Shown here in pieces: positions 23,010 to 39,200 of a DNA stretch of 64,000 nt. The translations under genes were made by a program, and so were the position numbers. Within the stretch, counting starts at the first letter, position 1; every line of letters begins with the position of its first letter. The stretch spans positions 1-64,000 of the forward strand of contig JANBPK010000944.1 of assembly GCA_027579435.1 (NCBI GenBank), in the 5' to 3' direction. The notes under the pieces are model-generated. The model had not been told where the DNA came from, made no database searches, and worked only from the letters and a program-made list of their open reading frames with translations. Source of the stretch: Candolleomyces eurysporus. Its lineage: Eukaryota > Basidiomycota > Agaricomycetes > Agaricales > Psathyrellaceae.

Positions 23010-25232
23010 TTAAGAAGAGTCCGAACAACTTGAGTCGGTATCAGAGCTTGAATAGCTCGAGGGGGTATTCGATTTTAAGCGCTTGGCCAGGGGTTGGGAG
23101 TCGGGATATTCGTCAGATGGCCTTTTCGAGGAACTTCGGTCCGCAGGAGGCTGCGAAAATGGCTGGGGAGAAGTCGGACGACTCTGGAGAGCAGAGGAAG
23201 CTTCATCGTCATCACCCTTCTCCAACGCTGCAATCCCGGTGTCGAATAGTCGGATGACTTCATTGTAGTGGTGCTCGGCATCCAACATCAACGCTTTCAG
23301 AATCTCGGGGCCGTCCTCAGGCTGCGCCAACGTTATAGCGACCTTCTGATCGACCATAGGCAAAATGAAGTCTTTGAAGCCGAGGAAGACATCTAGAGAA
23401 GCAGCGGGCCAGCATACAGAGATGTGTCTTGGTAGAAACTGTCTGGCAAGGAAGCTTTCTTTAAGATCCGCAGCTAATGTGCCCGAGTATTTATCCCAGC
23501 GTGTCAGGAGATCGTCGACTTCGTGTAAAGCACCATGACAGTCGTATGAGTAAAGAATATGAGTGAGGATATAAAGAAACGACTCGAGGTCGTCTAGGTG
23601 ATCGTGGGGGAGTGGTTGGGAGAGGGACTTGCTCGAGAGAACCATTACCGATTGGTATAAAGGTATGCCCTGTGAGATGAATGAGGATGATATAGCAGGA
23701 TCGAAGAAATGGCATACTCACAATCCGCCAATCCGTAGTGGGATGGAAGCCATCCTCGCCTCGACGCGTTGCCATGTCAAGATCGATGAGTACCCCCCGA
23801 TCGCCCGGTTCGGCTTCAGGCTTTCCCAAGACAACGTTCTGGATAGAGACGTCTCGATGCAATGTACCCTTCTTGAAGAGCTCCTTATGGCCTGGGAAAA
23901 GATGGTAATGATGAGAGCTGCGGACAGAGAAAGGAGGTCTAGGAATACCTTACCCGCAATAGCGTCACGAAGGGCGCAGAGAAGTTGCTTGGCGGAGGTA
24001 AATTCAACGATCGGGTCACCGTAGCACTTCATAACAAGGCGGGTCTCCATACGATTCTCGAAGTCGCCCGGAAAGACATTCCCGAAGCCACGGAGCCCCT
24101 TCGTCTGGCCGCGATCCGGCTCGTGGGAGACCATCTGGACGACACCTGGGATGCCCAGAGCTTCTTGCAGGTGAGCGTACTCGGAAATACTGTGACCAGC
24201 CCTCCACGAATCCTTAACAAGGAGCTCTTCCCCGCTTGCGGGATCTGAAACCCGCCAGCAAGTCGTGCATCGGCCACGGATATTGCTACGACGAAAGAAA
24301 GGATCGACGCTGAGAAGAGGGTATACGATTTCGGCGTTGTCGGTTCCACGAGTGATCAATGCACCCCCGACCTTTCGACCATTCTCGATCCTCCACTGAA
24401 TGCTTGGATCGAGACCGATATCGGACTCGTTTGGGGAGCTAAGGCCGAGTACGAGCCGTACGAATACGTTAGGATCTTGGTTGATATCGATCGAGGGTGT
24501 GTACTGAGCGCCACTGCGATCGAAGTGGAATAACCGAAGGTGTTGCCCAGTCAAAAAGAGCACGCGAACGAATCTTCGATTTGGTTGGTGGATGAAGAGT
24601 TGTCTGATGAAACGTAATGTTCAGTATTTGACAGGCACGAGCAGTGATTGAACCTACCTCGCATAGATTGCGACCCGGACTAGCTGCTCAGAAACGGGTA
24701 ATTGGTCGCCCTCCACCTGGATCTCGATACAACCTGCGACGTTAGAAAAGCCTAATTTTGAGGGCTTTACGTCTGGAGTTGCGGTGGGATGTTGGAACGA
24801 CGGACCCTCGGCCCGAACCACAAGGCTAGGTCGAGATTTGTGGGATGGTGGATCGTCCTTGCTGTGTCGAAAGTCGGTGTTATGAGTGTCCACAACTTGG
24901 CGCGTCTTGTGAACCGACGCGTCTCTCCAAAAATGCTTCACAATTGAGGAGATGATGTTGAATAATGGCGTATAGAAATTGGTATCAATGAGTTTGGTGT
25001 AGCTTCGTGGAAGCTTCCAACGCCGCTCTGTGAGGCAGAAAAAGCGAGATTTCTTCAAGAAAGTGTCGATGGCAGAGTCACTGGCTAGATCGTGGTATAG
25101 AGAGCGGGCAAATGAACTGTCTTCCAGTTCGATTACTTCCACGAGGTCTGTAAAAACCAATTCTTTCTGCTCCTCAAGGTCACCGTTAGACCATGTGGCT
25201 TTGGTTTGCTTGCTGGAGGATCGGGTGCGCAT
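23010..25232 (-). CDS. FunK1-type protein kinase, copy 4
   Basis: Four exons on the minus strand: 25232-24658, 24603-23954, 23891-23722 and 23669-23010. They total 2055 nt, encoding 684 aa with no internal stop and no N. It is the closest paralogue of copy 2, with the same exon lengths for exons 2-4. Motifs: LLVKDSWR, LHRDVSIQNVVL, GVLIDLDMAT and HDHLDDLESFLYI, then the EDGPEILKALM helix region and a Ser-rich C-terminus. It is intact and the best candidate for a working kinase on this strand. It diverges from copy 5 across a 595-bp shared upstream region. Function in the family is not established; role unknown. Confidence 0.88.
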
Positions 25233-25827
25233 GGACTGGGCGCAATGCAGCGAATGAGATAAATGCTAAAAAAAAGGAAGGCGTCAACTTACAAGGCTCA
25301 GCGGGCTTTGAGAAACTGGAATCGTTTGAGACGACCGTCGTAGCGTGGTATTTGTGGGAGAAACAGGAGGCGAAGCCACAAGCGACCGTGTTCAATGTTG
25401 CGTTTACACTCCGCCGGCATCTTCCGGAAGCTTCCCAATTTGGGGTCGAATGGCATATTCCCACCGAACATTCACACTCCGCCAGCAGTGTACCAAATTC
25501 GGCCGCAAATGTCATAGCCTAGAGACTCAATTTTGAAAAGGGAAAGATGAGGACCCATGCTGGCATCTGGTAGGTATTCACATAGTAAAACTATCTTCAA
25601 TGTACCGACCTCCCAACAAGAACAAAATTATTCCAGCGACCGTAGGTCTTAGTCTGCAAACGTGCCATTCTCGCCCATACCGGGCATACAATGGTGCAGG
25701 GATTGTTCTTTTGCGCGTGCCATGATTGAAATCCGCTGCAGCGTCACGAGCAACCTATTTAAGCCGAGCCGTGTCATTCCAGCTCTTTCTTCCAGCTTTC
25801 ACTCCGCAAGTCGGCAACGCCAGAGCA
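25233..25827. promoter_or_regulatory. Bidirectional promoter of the intact kinase pair
   Basis: Contains TTTACACTCCGCCGGCATCT at 25403-25422, a second TTCACACTCCGCC at 25471, a GCGCGTGCCATGATT block near 25715 and a CCTATTTAAG TATA-like box at about 25754, 75 bp before the ATG at 25828. The same blocks occur in order upstream of the kinase at 13601. No equivalent TATA is evident for the minus-strand kinase. Confidence 0.6.
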
Positions 25828-28431
25828 ATGCCTCAAACCAACCAGCATAGCTCCACAGCCGATTCTGGTGGGGCCAGGATGCCCGCACCTGCCCATGTTT
25901 CTGCCACAGATTATCCCGACGATTCCTGCAATCCCTTCAACCCTCCACCCAAACTTAGTCACCTTAATCTTCCTATTTTCACCCCCTCTCTCCCGCGGGA
26001 GGAAGCTAGGCTGAAGCGTGCTCTTGGGCATCCCCCGCTCCTCAGCCCTAGCACCCGGAGCTCTCTCTATTCAGCAGGCTCAAGCTTTGGAAGGAAGCAA
26101 AGAAAGTCAACACCTTATAGTGACAAGATCAGTGAGGGTTGGAAGCCTAACCCTAAGCGTGATGAGCACAAGAAACTGATCAAGCTTGAACTTGGCACGC
26201 TCATTGGTCTGAAGGACGAGGGGGCTTGGGCAAAATCTCTATATATTCACCTAGTAAGTGACGCCAGAATAGATGAATTCTTCGCAGAGAGTGGCCTTTA
26301 CGACGCGAGAACTCGGCGCTGGACTACGATTCCAGAAAGCACTACCGACTTGGAGGAGGAGGACCTCTACAAGCCATTTGTCGATATTTCCAATGCAATC
26401 CTCAAGAAGTTTGTCCTCGGCGGGAGAGAGGAAGCCGAGTTGCTGCGTGAGGCAATAGATACTCATTGCACCAACCTTGCGCATCAAGAAGAAGCCAAAA
26501 CGACCCTTGTTTCCCGTCCCGATGTATCAATAAGGAGTCAAGGATCGTCCTTCCAAGTGCCCCAGGCGAACCGAGAAGGGACCGTTCCAGAAGTGGGTTT
26601 TTCGAATATGTCGTCGTTCGAGGAGATGAAGGTGGAGAAGTCAAATGTCTCCGCGACGGCGCAGGGACTCCAGGTTGCCGTTTACGTGAGGTGTGTTGCT
26701 AGTCTTGCCCTTCCTTTCAAGTATTAACCACGGATACAACAGGCAAATATTCATTCACCAGCCAAACCGGAGATATGTTCGGGCTCTCGTTCTTACTGAG
26801 ACTAACCTCCGCCTATTCCACTTCGATCGTAGCGGAGGTTTGTATACCCCTTACATCAACATACACCAAGATCCATACACGTTCGTCCGGCTTGTTGTTG
26901 GACTCAACTCTTTGGACGAATCCGTGCTCGGCTTCGACGTGAGCATCCAATGGGAGATTGAAGACGGGAGAAAGATTGATGGCACTCTGGCAACCCGGAG
27001 GGAAGATAATACCGAAATTATCTACAACCTGTCCAAGGTCGATCCTATCATCACATTCTTTGACATTAACGGTCGCGGTACTCAGTGGTGGAGTGTCTCT
27101 GACCCCTTAACTGGAGACCAGCTCCTGATCAAAGACTGCTGGAAAGCCGAGGACCGGGTGTCTGAGTACAAGCACCTTCAAAAGACTAAAGGGTTGCCTG
27201 GTGTTGCTCAGATGCTATCCTTTGAGCGAAATCGAGGGAAAACAAAGGATTTTCGTGCGCCTGCTAGCACTGCTCACAAAGATTTCCACAACCGTGTCGC
27301 GGTCCGGATCGTCATAAATAGCTACGGTGAGTCCATCGAGAGCTTCAAATCACCAAGGGACCTTTTGTGTGCGCTTCGCGACGCAATCAAGGGTAAGTTT
27401 CCCTCAGCTATACTTTGTCAACAGCACCCCTCACATCTCGATCTCAGGTCACATGAACTTATACTTGAAAAAGAAGCTACATCGAGACGTTACCATCAAT
27501 AACATCTTGCTTGGAAAGAAGTCAGACGGTTCAAACCCTGACCCAGGTTATCGTGGATTCCTGATCGACCTTTACATGGCTATTAGAATCGGACGGGATA
27601 CAGATAAGCTAAGCGCGGAACGAAGAACTGTACGTTCACCTTCTCAAGTCGATTTCTACGTTACTCATTGGGCTGTAACAGGGCTCCCGTCGGTATCTCT
27701 CAATTGCGGTTCTTCTCTGCTGCACGAAAAATCCGTTCAACATACTTGCACACGATCACTTGGACGATCTAGAGTCCTTTTTCTACGTATACAGCTACAT
27801 CATCCACGTATACGACTCCAGCGGGGCATCCTATGCCATTCCAAACATGTTTATTGATTGGGAGCAATATCCCGCTTCAGAAATTGCTGATCTCAAGCAC
27901 GCCTTCTTGCGACGGAAATTGTTCAACATTAAAGAAATAGAAGAACGCTGGCCGAAGCAATGCATCAAGGTCTTTCATGGTTTTCGGAAGTTTCTCCTTC
28001 CGCACGCCGAGAAGAAGATGAAAATAATCAACTACGGCTCGGATAAAAACGAGAAAGAGATCGAGTACCTGATGGATGACATTGTGAAGCATTACGAGAC
28101 CGTTCTACATCTTTTCAACAATGCAATCGATAACTTGGAAGTCGAAGACGCATCAGCCTCTGAGACAGTCCATGGCGGGAGCGCCAGCGGACTCTCCACC
28201 TCTGCTCCAAGTCATCCTTCTGGTCGAAATGCCTTGAAGAGGGAACTGGAAGACGAATACTACATCCATGAATTACCGCGGGCTAGGCGCGGTCCCGGAT
28301 CTGAGCCGACTACCCCTAACCCTCCAGTGAAGAGATACAAAGTTCTTCCCCCACGAAAGTCTCATACCGTCACACCTCAAAGGGGAGCCCAGCCTGTTCA
28401 CGGTCCATCACCTCTCCGGTCAAAGCTCTGA
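25828..28431 (+). CDS. FunK1-type protein kinase, copy 5
   Basis: Exons 25828-26690, 26743-27392, 27448-27629 and 27682-28431 total 2445 nt, encoding 814 aa, intact. The start at 25828 (MPQTNQHSST) is chosen because it aligns with 13601 in copy 1. An N-terminal disordered part is followed by a conserved block (KRDEHKKLIKLELGTLIGL). Then come IFIHQPNRRYVRALVL, LLIKDCWK (about residue 414), LHRDVTINNILL (about 515), FLIDLYMAI and HDHLDDLESFFYVYSYIIHV (about 588). The tail is disordered and Pro-rich, with VKRYKVLPPRK and TPQRGAQPVHG. It is similar to copies 1 and 3 and forms a head-to-head pair with copy 4. Role unknown. Confidence 0.88.
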
Positions 28432-29880
28432 TGTTCCAACGTCCTGTCATTTTCACTATCCATTGGTTCTGTAGAGGGATTGTAGTTCAATTTACTTGAT
28501 GTAAAGTTCGACATGCAATGCAACCTACTTTTACCGCTATCTCTGAAATCATACGTGAACCTTACTTCACAATTTCCCGATGAAACGCCAGTACCACCCT
28601 CTAAATTATAATTTGAGAGTCTGGCGGGAGTGTACTAATTGCGCGAAAAAACTAGACAGAGTCAGACGACATCCTCCTGAGCAGCAGATCAATCACCTCA
28701 ATTTGTGGTGAATTCCAGACCGAGTTGCGCTCCAAGGAGCGCGTAAGTCATACGTTCCGCCAGTAGAGACTTTCTTTACTTCCTTGGGCTCGGGGATCAT
28801 GCTCTGGAGTGTCCAATAGCCGTGAAAACGGCACAGCGGGAAGAAACGACACGCAGTATCACGATAAACAAAGGCTCCACAAACGGGTTTTCCCTCTCCG
28901 GATCAGGTGCCACTGCTGTGTGAAGAGATTGTTAATTAGGCCGAGTGGTTTCCCAGATGAAAGAAGTTACCAATGACTCTTCGATCACTCAAGAGCTTAT
29001 CATTCGTAGCCTCCCCGATGGTTCTCTGACCCCGTTAATGTTGAGTCCGGACTCCGGACCCCTCCAGCCATATGACAATGCGTGGCCGATGGGGTCGTAC
29101 ACTTGTATCCGAAGAAATTTGCGATCGATTCTCCGGGACAGAGAGCCAATCCTCGAGAACTATTAATATGATTGAGACCTCGGTAAGTCCTGAAACCTGC
29201 GAGGGCATTTTCCGGAAACATCTTGGCAACTTTTCGGGCCTGCGACCGCGAAAAAAAAAAACAGCTCATGGACATAATTAGAGGGTAGGTCTGAGTAATG
29301 TTCGGACATCTGGAGTCCAGAAAGAGGACAAAATGCCACTCACGTTCTGGCACCGAAGCCCATCTTTTGCTCAGACGCCAGAATGGCGACACGGACCGCT
29401 CGAGACCTGGCTGCTGCAAGGGAACAGCGACTTCCAAAGCGTCGTGAGGCGCGCGGTGGGACGGGAAGTAACTGGAAAACGAGATGCAAAATTAGCGCAG
29501 AAGAGAGTGGAAATTACCTTTCGCAAGGACTGGGTTGACAGTTTATATCAACTGTTATCGGAGGTGTAGTACGTGATTTCGATTGTTTGTGATTCGAATA
29601 AATACATATGATGCCCATGAGCGTAGCGAAGTGAGGCTCTTCTCATACAAGTCAGAGATCTACCTATATCCTCGAAGCTTTAACAATATACCGTTCCTGC
29701 CCACGCACTGTGCATTATCCGCTCAGAGTAAGCCTGTCCGAATACAACTCGAATTACACGAGGCTATGTACACTAACACTCTAAAACACAACAATTGTTT
29801 CTGGTTTCCTGTCCTTCCTCTTCCTCCTAATCACATACGAATACACCGTACGCACATGTCCAATGACGTATTGCAGTCCA
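28432..29880. other. Spacer with about 1.1 kb extra sequence relative to the decayed copy
   Basis: The first 130 bp match 20158-20290, and 29660-29880 match 20307-20475 and 21478-21526. Between them, 28565-29655 has no counterpart in the decayed duplicate, so it was inserted here or lost there. It contains the dispersed repeat at 29040-29360. No gene is supported. Confidence 0.5.
29040..29360 (+). repeat. Dispersed repeat, inverted relative to 53750-54125
   Basis: The reverse complement of 53750-54125 matches this stretch. Shared blocks are CCATATGACAAT, GTATCCGA.GAAA, GATCGATTCTCCGGGA and GGACAAAATGCCAC, in the same order. Both copies keep an open frame starting MT(M/I)R.RW.RT.VSEE.CDRFSG. 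It is probably a decayed transposon fragment. Confidence 0.55.
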
Positions 29881-32507
<2,627 letters not shown>

Positions 32508-33619
32508 CGTCTCGCGTGTCCGTCGTCAACCAGGGGGGATCGCTACCGCTGAGAGTGGGGATGTGGGGATGGGAAGAGAAGAATAGGCGGGGCAGCTTTA
32601 AAGAAGGTGGAATCCATGCCGAGGCATGTCAGAGCGGTTCAAACATGGCCCAACCGTCGCCCATGATGTAATGTTTGCCTGCCGACGATCCGTTTCCCAG
32701 ACGTTTGATGCGCTGCCCGTCGGGGTGGCTGTGAGCAACACCTTCTCACAGTGCGAACCTCCACCTTAGCCACGACCACGATCGTCCTTCGGACGTTCTA
32801 ACGATGGGAACTCCATAACCGTTTGCGGATCCCTTCTCTCTGTGCTTCTTACTGCTCATGTGGTTCCTTTGCCTCAAGTTGGAAACGATACTGCGTCGAA
32901 TCCGCATGATACCACCCATCTCTCTTGACGAAATCTTACCAAAACACTCGATACGGATTTACTCGAGGATGGACCATGGTGCGAGCGCCACGGACACGCT
33001 TTCTCACAGAACCGCACCGTCCAGTCCGCTAGTCGCGAATTACAACAATTTCGCTCTGTTTCGGGGTGTTTTGACACCACGGGTTCCACTCCCCAGGAGC
33101 CCTGCCTCCTCCTCTTACCAAACTCTCCTTTTCTCAACACCATATAGTAGGCTGAAGATGGTCTCTTGCCCCATAATCCTCCGATATAGAGTTCAGAATC
33201 GCCATAAGTGAACGGTCCGTGCTTCTTCTACCAGTTAATTCCATTAGGCTAACCAACTCCTCTGATTCTTCGACATCATTGGTTCAGAAAAGAGAAGCGT
33301 CCTCTCTCGCCCCGCATTTGATCCATTCGTCGGGTGCTATGAATTGTGGTCTGGTGTTCTATCAGACTTGATCACAATGGAGGATACCTGCATGTATCCA
33401 CCTATACGTTAACGGGTTGGCCCAGACATATAAGTATTCGGGGCCGGCTTCTTAGCAGTGGTCTTCTTCTTCCTCCTCCTACCTGCATTCATTCCCGGCG
33501 CTCTCCTACAAATTGGGAACCCAATTTGTCCGAGATTTCTTACTTCCCATCGGCCCCCCACCTTTCTCTCTCTCTCTCTCTCACCTCTCTCCCATTACGG
33601 TTGAGGGTTCCCAGCCACG
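32508..33619. other. Intergenic region between divergent ACH1 and MFS genes
   Basis: 1.1 kb with no gene I can support. It holds the two upstream regions. CT-rich tracts (about 33550-33590) lie just before the MFS start codon, as is common in basidiomycete promoters. The 117-aa frame at 32858 has no recognisable features. Confidence 0.5.
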
Positions 33620-36292
33620 ATGCAAAACCCAAATAGTCCTGACCCCGAGGCACAGCAAGTACACGACACGAAGGAGAAAAACGGAACCGTCGTCGCCGAC
33701 GNAAAAAATCGAGATCGGATCCTCAGGAGGCGGAAGCCCGACCCCANGTCTCCAAGGATGTGGATTTCGAGCAAGAGATAGATCCCGTCGCCGAAGCCCG
33801 CCTACTCCGAAAGTTGGACTGGATCTTGCTGCCCATGTTCACCGCAATCTGTGCGTTTTTTCCATCTTCTGGAACGTCGTTACTTTGTATATGCTAATTT
33901 CCGACTGCAGATTGCTGTAACTTCATAGATCGGACTAATATAGGTTTGTTTATCTTCTTCGTCCATCGGTCTTCATACTGACGACGACATTTACTCCTAG
34001 GCAACGCCCGCGTCGCTGGCCTTGAAGCCGACCTGGGTATGGAAGGAGCGGACCTCAACGTCGCTTTAACGGTGTTTTACGTCTGCGTACGTCCCCCGTC
34101 CCTGCTCGTTCCTCCCTCATTCGCATTCTTATGCACGTGCATTAATAGTACATTCTCTCGGACATCCCTTCAAACTTATTGCTCAAACGCTTCGGCTCCC
34201 CGTGGCTCGCCTTCCTCGTTGTAGGCTTTGGCTTGGTATCCGTATGCTCGGCGTTTCTGCACAATTATAGGGGGCTGATCGCTACCCGTGTATTTTTGGG
34301 ATTGACGGAGGGTGGGACGCTGGTGAGTTATTCAGTTGCCCTTGCCTTCTTTTTAGCTCAGCTCGCTACTGGAGCAAGCTATTCGATTCGGGTTTTTGTT
34401 GTATTCAGTTTAGGCTTTTCTTTTCTTTTTCGATTTTCGTTTGAATCATCCTTCATCATCCCGTTTTCAAACCCGTCAATATTTACGCTTACTCTCTCGT
34501 TCTCGGCGGGGTGACTCTCCTGTAGTCGGCCTTGGTTTATATCATCTCGAGGGTACGCACACGAGCCTAACTCCCCTTCTCTCGATATACACTGACCACT
34601 TGACTTTCCATTGCAGTATTATCGACGACAAGAACTCATCACACGAGTGGGCATATTCTTTGGTTTGGGTCCGAGCATTTCGGGTGCATGTACGTCTGTC
34701 TGACTTCAACTTCTCCCTTCACGCACTCCCTCTATCTCGTCTCTTGGTTCCAGATTTGTGAAATGACGACGCCGCTGACTCTCTCTCATTCCCCTGCTGG
34801 TTAATGTGTCCATACACTACGCGTATCCAGTCGGAGGGCTTTTAGCTTCCGGCCTACTCAGGCTCCCTGACATGGGGAGAGTCAAGACTTGGCGAAAGGT
34901 GTGTCTACTCGTCGCTCTTCTTATCCTTTCTTCCTTCTCTCCTCACAACACACCAACTCCTTACTTACTCCCATTCTTTCTCAACTTGTATAACACATCC
35001 ATCCAGATCTTCTTAATCGAAGGCGTTATTACAACCCTCTTTGGCATCCTCCTCTTCTTTATCCTTCCCGACGACCCTATCAAGTCGCGGTTGCTCTCAC
35101 CGGAGGAGAGGCGGATGGTGATTGCCAGGAAGAATCGAGATGATGCTCATTTGGCGAGCCGTGGCGGGCAGCCCGAGAAGACGACGTGGAAGTTGATTTG
35201 GAGGTCGTTTAGTTTCACCGTGCGTTCCATCTATCTATTTCATCAATTGGGTTTGAGCAGTGGACTGACTGACAAGACCTACATGCGAACGAACGAAACG
35301 TATAGACCGTCGCGTGCACACTAGGCTTCATCATGATCAACATGTCGTTCCAGGGCCTAAGCTTGTTCCTCCCATCCGTCATCCGATCTCGTGCGTTTTT
35401 CTCTTCTTCAGCTCTTCCTGCCTCACTAACCGCTTACTTTATTTTAATTTTAGTCGGGAGATACTGTAAGCACCCCTTCTCTCGACTCAAACTTCCAATA
35501 CTTACTCTCGTTTATAGCAACGGTTGAGATCCAACTCCGGACAGTCCCGCCCTACCTCGCGAGCGCCGTCTGGGCCGTCGCCACCGCCTTCCTGAGCTCT
35601 AGAATTCGGATGCGCTGGTTACCCCTCCTCTATAACACCCTCCTTGGAGTTGTCGGCTACGCCATCTCGGTCTCGACGCAGAACTCGCAGGCTAGGTGAG
35701 CGAGCTTCAGTCTCCCATCCATCGCCTGGTTAAAAATGGGATGCTGATATCAGTTTTTAGATACGCAGCGTGCTTTTTGATCATCATCGCTGGCGGTATC
35801 GTTGGGCCCATGGTACGTCCATCTATCTCCTCCTTCCTGCGCCTTCCTCATAGGCAACCTATTTTCTACGCTTGGTGTATACAGCTCGTCATCTGGGGAA
35901 CGGACAACGCCGCTCCAGATACGATGCGCGCTGTCGTATCGGGCGCTATACCCGGTATTGGCGCTATAGGCGCAGTCATGGCGTACGTGCAGTCTCCCCT
36001 CTATCCCTTACTCACCCACTCAACTCACGCACACTCTCTGCCGACCGACGATAAACTCAATAGTGTATGGACCTACCTCCCCTCCGACGCCCCCAACTAC
36101 CGCAAAGGCAACCTCGGAAATTTGGGCACCATGTCCACATTGTGCGTCATCATCTGCACGATGGCTGTCTACATCAAGGTGGAGAACGCGAAGAGGGCCA
36201 AGGGCGGGAGAGATTATAGGCTAGAGGGCAAGACGGAGGAGGAATTGAGGAATCTGGGGTACAGGCATCCAGAGTTCCGGTACCAAATCTGA
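33620..36292 (+). CDS. MFS transporter, Dal5-like anion:cation symporter family
   Basis: Fourteen exons: 33620-33850, 33911-33943, 34001-34086, 34149-34322, 34526-34552, 34617-34689, 34831-34898, 35007-35219, 35306-35390, 35454-35465, 35518-35695, 35761-35812, 35885-35982 and 36064-36292. Dropping the two Ns (33702, 33747) gives exactly 518 aa. Typical family sequence: LLRKLDWILLPMF, CCNFIDRTNIGNARV at the first membrane segment, SNLLLKRFGSPWLAF, TRVFLGLTEGG, KTWRKIFLIEGVITTLFGI, LPDDPIKSRLLSPEE, then a cytoplasmic loop and six C-terminal membrane segments. The C-terminus is GYRHPEFRYQI. The family imports organic anions such as allantoate, nicotinate or pantothenate; the substrate cannot be read from sequence. 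It is a close paralogue of the gene at 61655-64000, on the opposite strand. Confidence 0.9.
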
Positions 36293-39200
36293 TTCGAGTT
36301 TAGATCGGTGGTGGTGTTGAGCTGAGCTGAGCTGAGACGGGTTGGGGCAGGGTGGAGCTCGGAATCGCTGTGCTCAGAGGGAAATGAATGAATGGCCGGA
36401 TGGATGGATGAATACCCATGTTCAATCCATTCCATTCCATTCCGGATTGAAGCGAGCGGGTCGGTGGGTGGGTTGGAGCAGCCGAGCCGCTCGCTCCCTC
36501 GGAAACAGTCGAATGAAATGAATAGCTTGGAGTGGAGATAGGTTATGTGTACAATATATGTACGATAAGGCGTTTGGTTACCGTTAATGTGCGAACAAGT
36601 AAGACTTGGGCGACACCAAGAATATCATGGCGAATCCAAGGAATCGATGTGTACGTATACTCCAGCTGTTATCTTTCGATGACGATGTTCGGGAGGGCAT
36701 GCACCTGTTCTTATGTACTTCGCTCCCCGTGCTTGGCTCATTTGACAGTACCCGAAGGAAAAGATAAGGCCGCACCCAATACAAATGCGGGTTGGGTCCG
36801 TAGTGTATGGAAGATGCATACCTGCTGTCTAGGAGGCGAGCACGTCGTTCCACCATATCTTGGCAGAACACCAGCGTGGAAAAGATCAGCAGGGGCTCGA
36901 GATAAAGAATATGAATATGAATTTAGATATCTGGGGTAACCCCAGTCTCCCGAAGTGCGGCTTTCATGCTGTTTCGTCTTGTCATTTTACATAGCAGTTC
37001 TCATGGCACACGAGGACGGTCTATGAAAGACGGCACATGAAGACGCCATAGCACACAAGTCCTGGTGGTTATTACTCAATAGACGGACGACCTGAGAACG
37101 ACTCATGCGCAGTGTCCATATGTACAAGGATCAGCAGCGTGTTGGCGGGTGGGTCCTAGCTAATCTGACATTTAGCCTCGTGCTCCTTGAGGTGATAGGC
37201 AACAAGGTTTACGCTACTTATAAGTCAAAGTGGGCTGTACAGCAGGTGGCATCATCGCATGTGTGGGTCAGAGTTCGAGGAACGATACGAAACGGAAGGA
37301 GATCACACATGCCAAGCCTGAAGATAAGGACCTGAGCACGCCAGGCCGGGTGATATAAGCACAATTGGGGAGTCCGGATCATCCGGCCTCCGTGCCACAG
37401 GGCCGGTTGAGCGGGCGCCTGCGGACGCGCGCTAAATCCACTGTGTGGTCAGTGCGAGAGAGCAACGTTTCCGGCCACGTTCCGATAAACTTCGAGTGCG
37501 TTCCGAGCTTATCGTGCTCGTTAGTCACTGTCTTCTTCGACCTTGTGTGGTGGCGTTAACGCCGCGTTGATCTCGGGCCGACATCGAGAAGCGGCGTCGC
37601 AGATTGAACAATTCCGTTCGAGCGTACGGGGAAGCCTGATAGAAATTTGTCTCCGTTACTCTCGCAGACTCAAGACACACAAAAGGTGAGAGAGTATCAT
37701 ACGGCGAGGATGTCAGGTAGTGACACGGTCTCCACTTAATGGGATTGTGTGAATCCTTCATACTTTGTGGCTGCCTAACTTCCGAGATTTACCTTAAATG
37801 CGACTCTAAAATTTATCAGAGTTATGACCCGTAATTCGGTTGATGGAATGTAGATCAGAAGCGTCGGTACGTCAGTACGCAATTAAAGTAGCGATACGCA
37901 TTTTTCGTATCAACGAAGGGCAGAAGGGAGGCCGTCGATGGCCAATGATCGGGGCAAAAGATTAAATGGGATCGATATATCACAAAGCACAAGAACGCGG
38001 CGACAGCATGAATGGGACACAACGGAGATGTCGGCGGCGTACTTGCCGTCTCGAGGAATCATATTTGCCGATACAACGATGAGCGGTCTTTCATAAGACT
38101 GACTGACGGACATCCCAGCGCGTGTTCAATGATCATGAACGAATTCGTTGTTCTCGATTGTATGAATGTGCACATGTTAGATAACGGATAACAAACCCTG
38201 TCAAACTCCAATACAATCGAATGCAGACTTCATACAAGTGTGGAAGCCAGTTCACTTGCGTGAAAAACATGCGTTCATTTCAAATTGCATCTGGACTCGA
38301 GTGTGAAGAACTCGACCCACAGGCACCTCTTTTCTTTCCGGTAGCAAAGATGCTACGACTTTCCGTAAAGGCTTCTCAACTGTCACCGTGCAATGCCCCT
38401 GAAACCTTAAGTCAAATATGGGAGAAGGTGGACCAGGTAGGACCTATTCTTAGGGCTAACTTCGTAGCGGCGGAGTTTACTCCCTCACTCTCACCCGAGC
38501 AAGTGCAAGAATCGTATAGTGGAGAATGAGAGTGCGTCAGTGTTCGGTCTCATCTCGGCATGCTTTGACAGTATTAATACGACGTCTTAGGCTGGACATC
38601 TGATAAATGACTTATCCTGAGCTGCGAATTGGATCCACTCGGAAATACCTCACCGCGAGATGTCAAAGAGGACATCTTGGCTACCGTTCTGCATGGCATA
38701 AATAGCCCGTTACGTTGAAGTGATAGCTAAGAGACGCGAACAGACGGCTCACAGATAGAAGCCACGCCTTCTAGTTCGTTCAGGCTGGAGCCGAGGCCGT
38801 TGGGTTTCTAGAGGAACGGTTGAGGAAACCAACCCTGGGTGAATGCGAAGCAGCACCGAAGAGGATATGTTCAATTCCACGGTATACGAGAGCAACGAGG
38901 TCCATTCAAACTCCCTCGGGCGAGAACAAGGACGAGATGACGTTGATCGTCGTTTATGACAGTGGGGAGTACCTGGTCCTCGTCACAACTTCTCTGACTC
39001 GGTGCTTTGTTCCCCCGTGGTGGAGCGCGATTACGACCACCGTCGAGATAGCGTGGAATATGGAAGAAGACGTCAGAAGCGGGAGAACGCCATGGAAGCA
39101 AGCTGGTCACCCTGTGCGCTGACTTCCGATAAGACGATTCTGGAGAAGAGTACCGAACAGACTACACCGGGCCAATCACAGATGAGCGGAAGCATCGGCA

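Noticed and set aside
28900..28970. tRNA-like GGCCGAGTGGTT
   Set aside because: No matching acceptor stem, anticodon arm or GTTCGANTC loop nearby; no tRNA or rRNA seen in the window.
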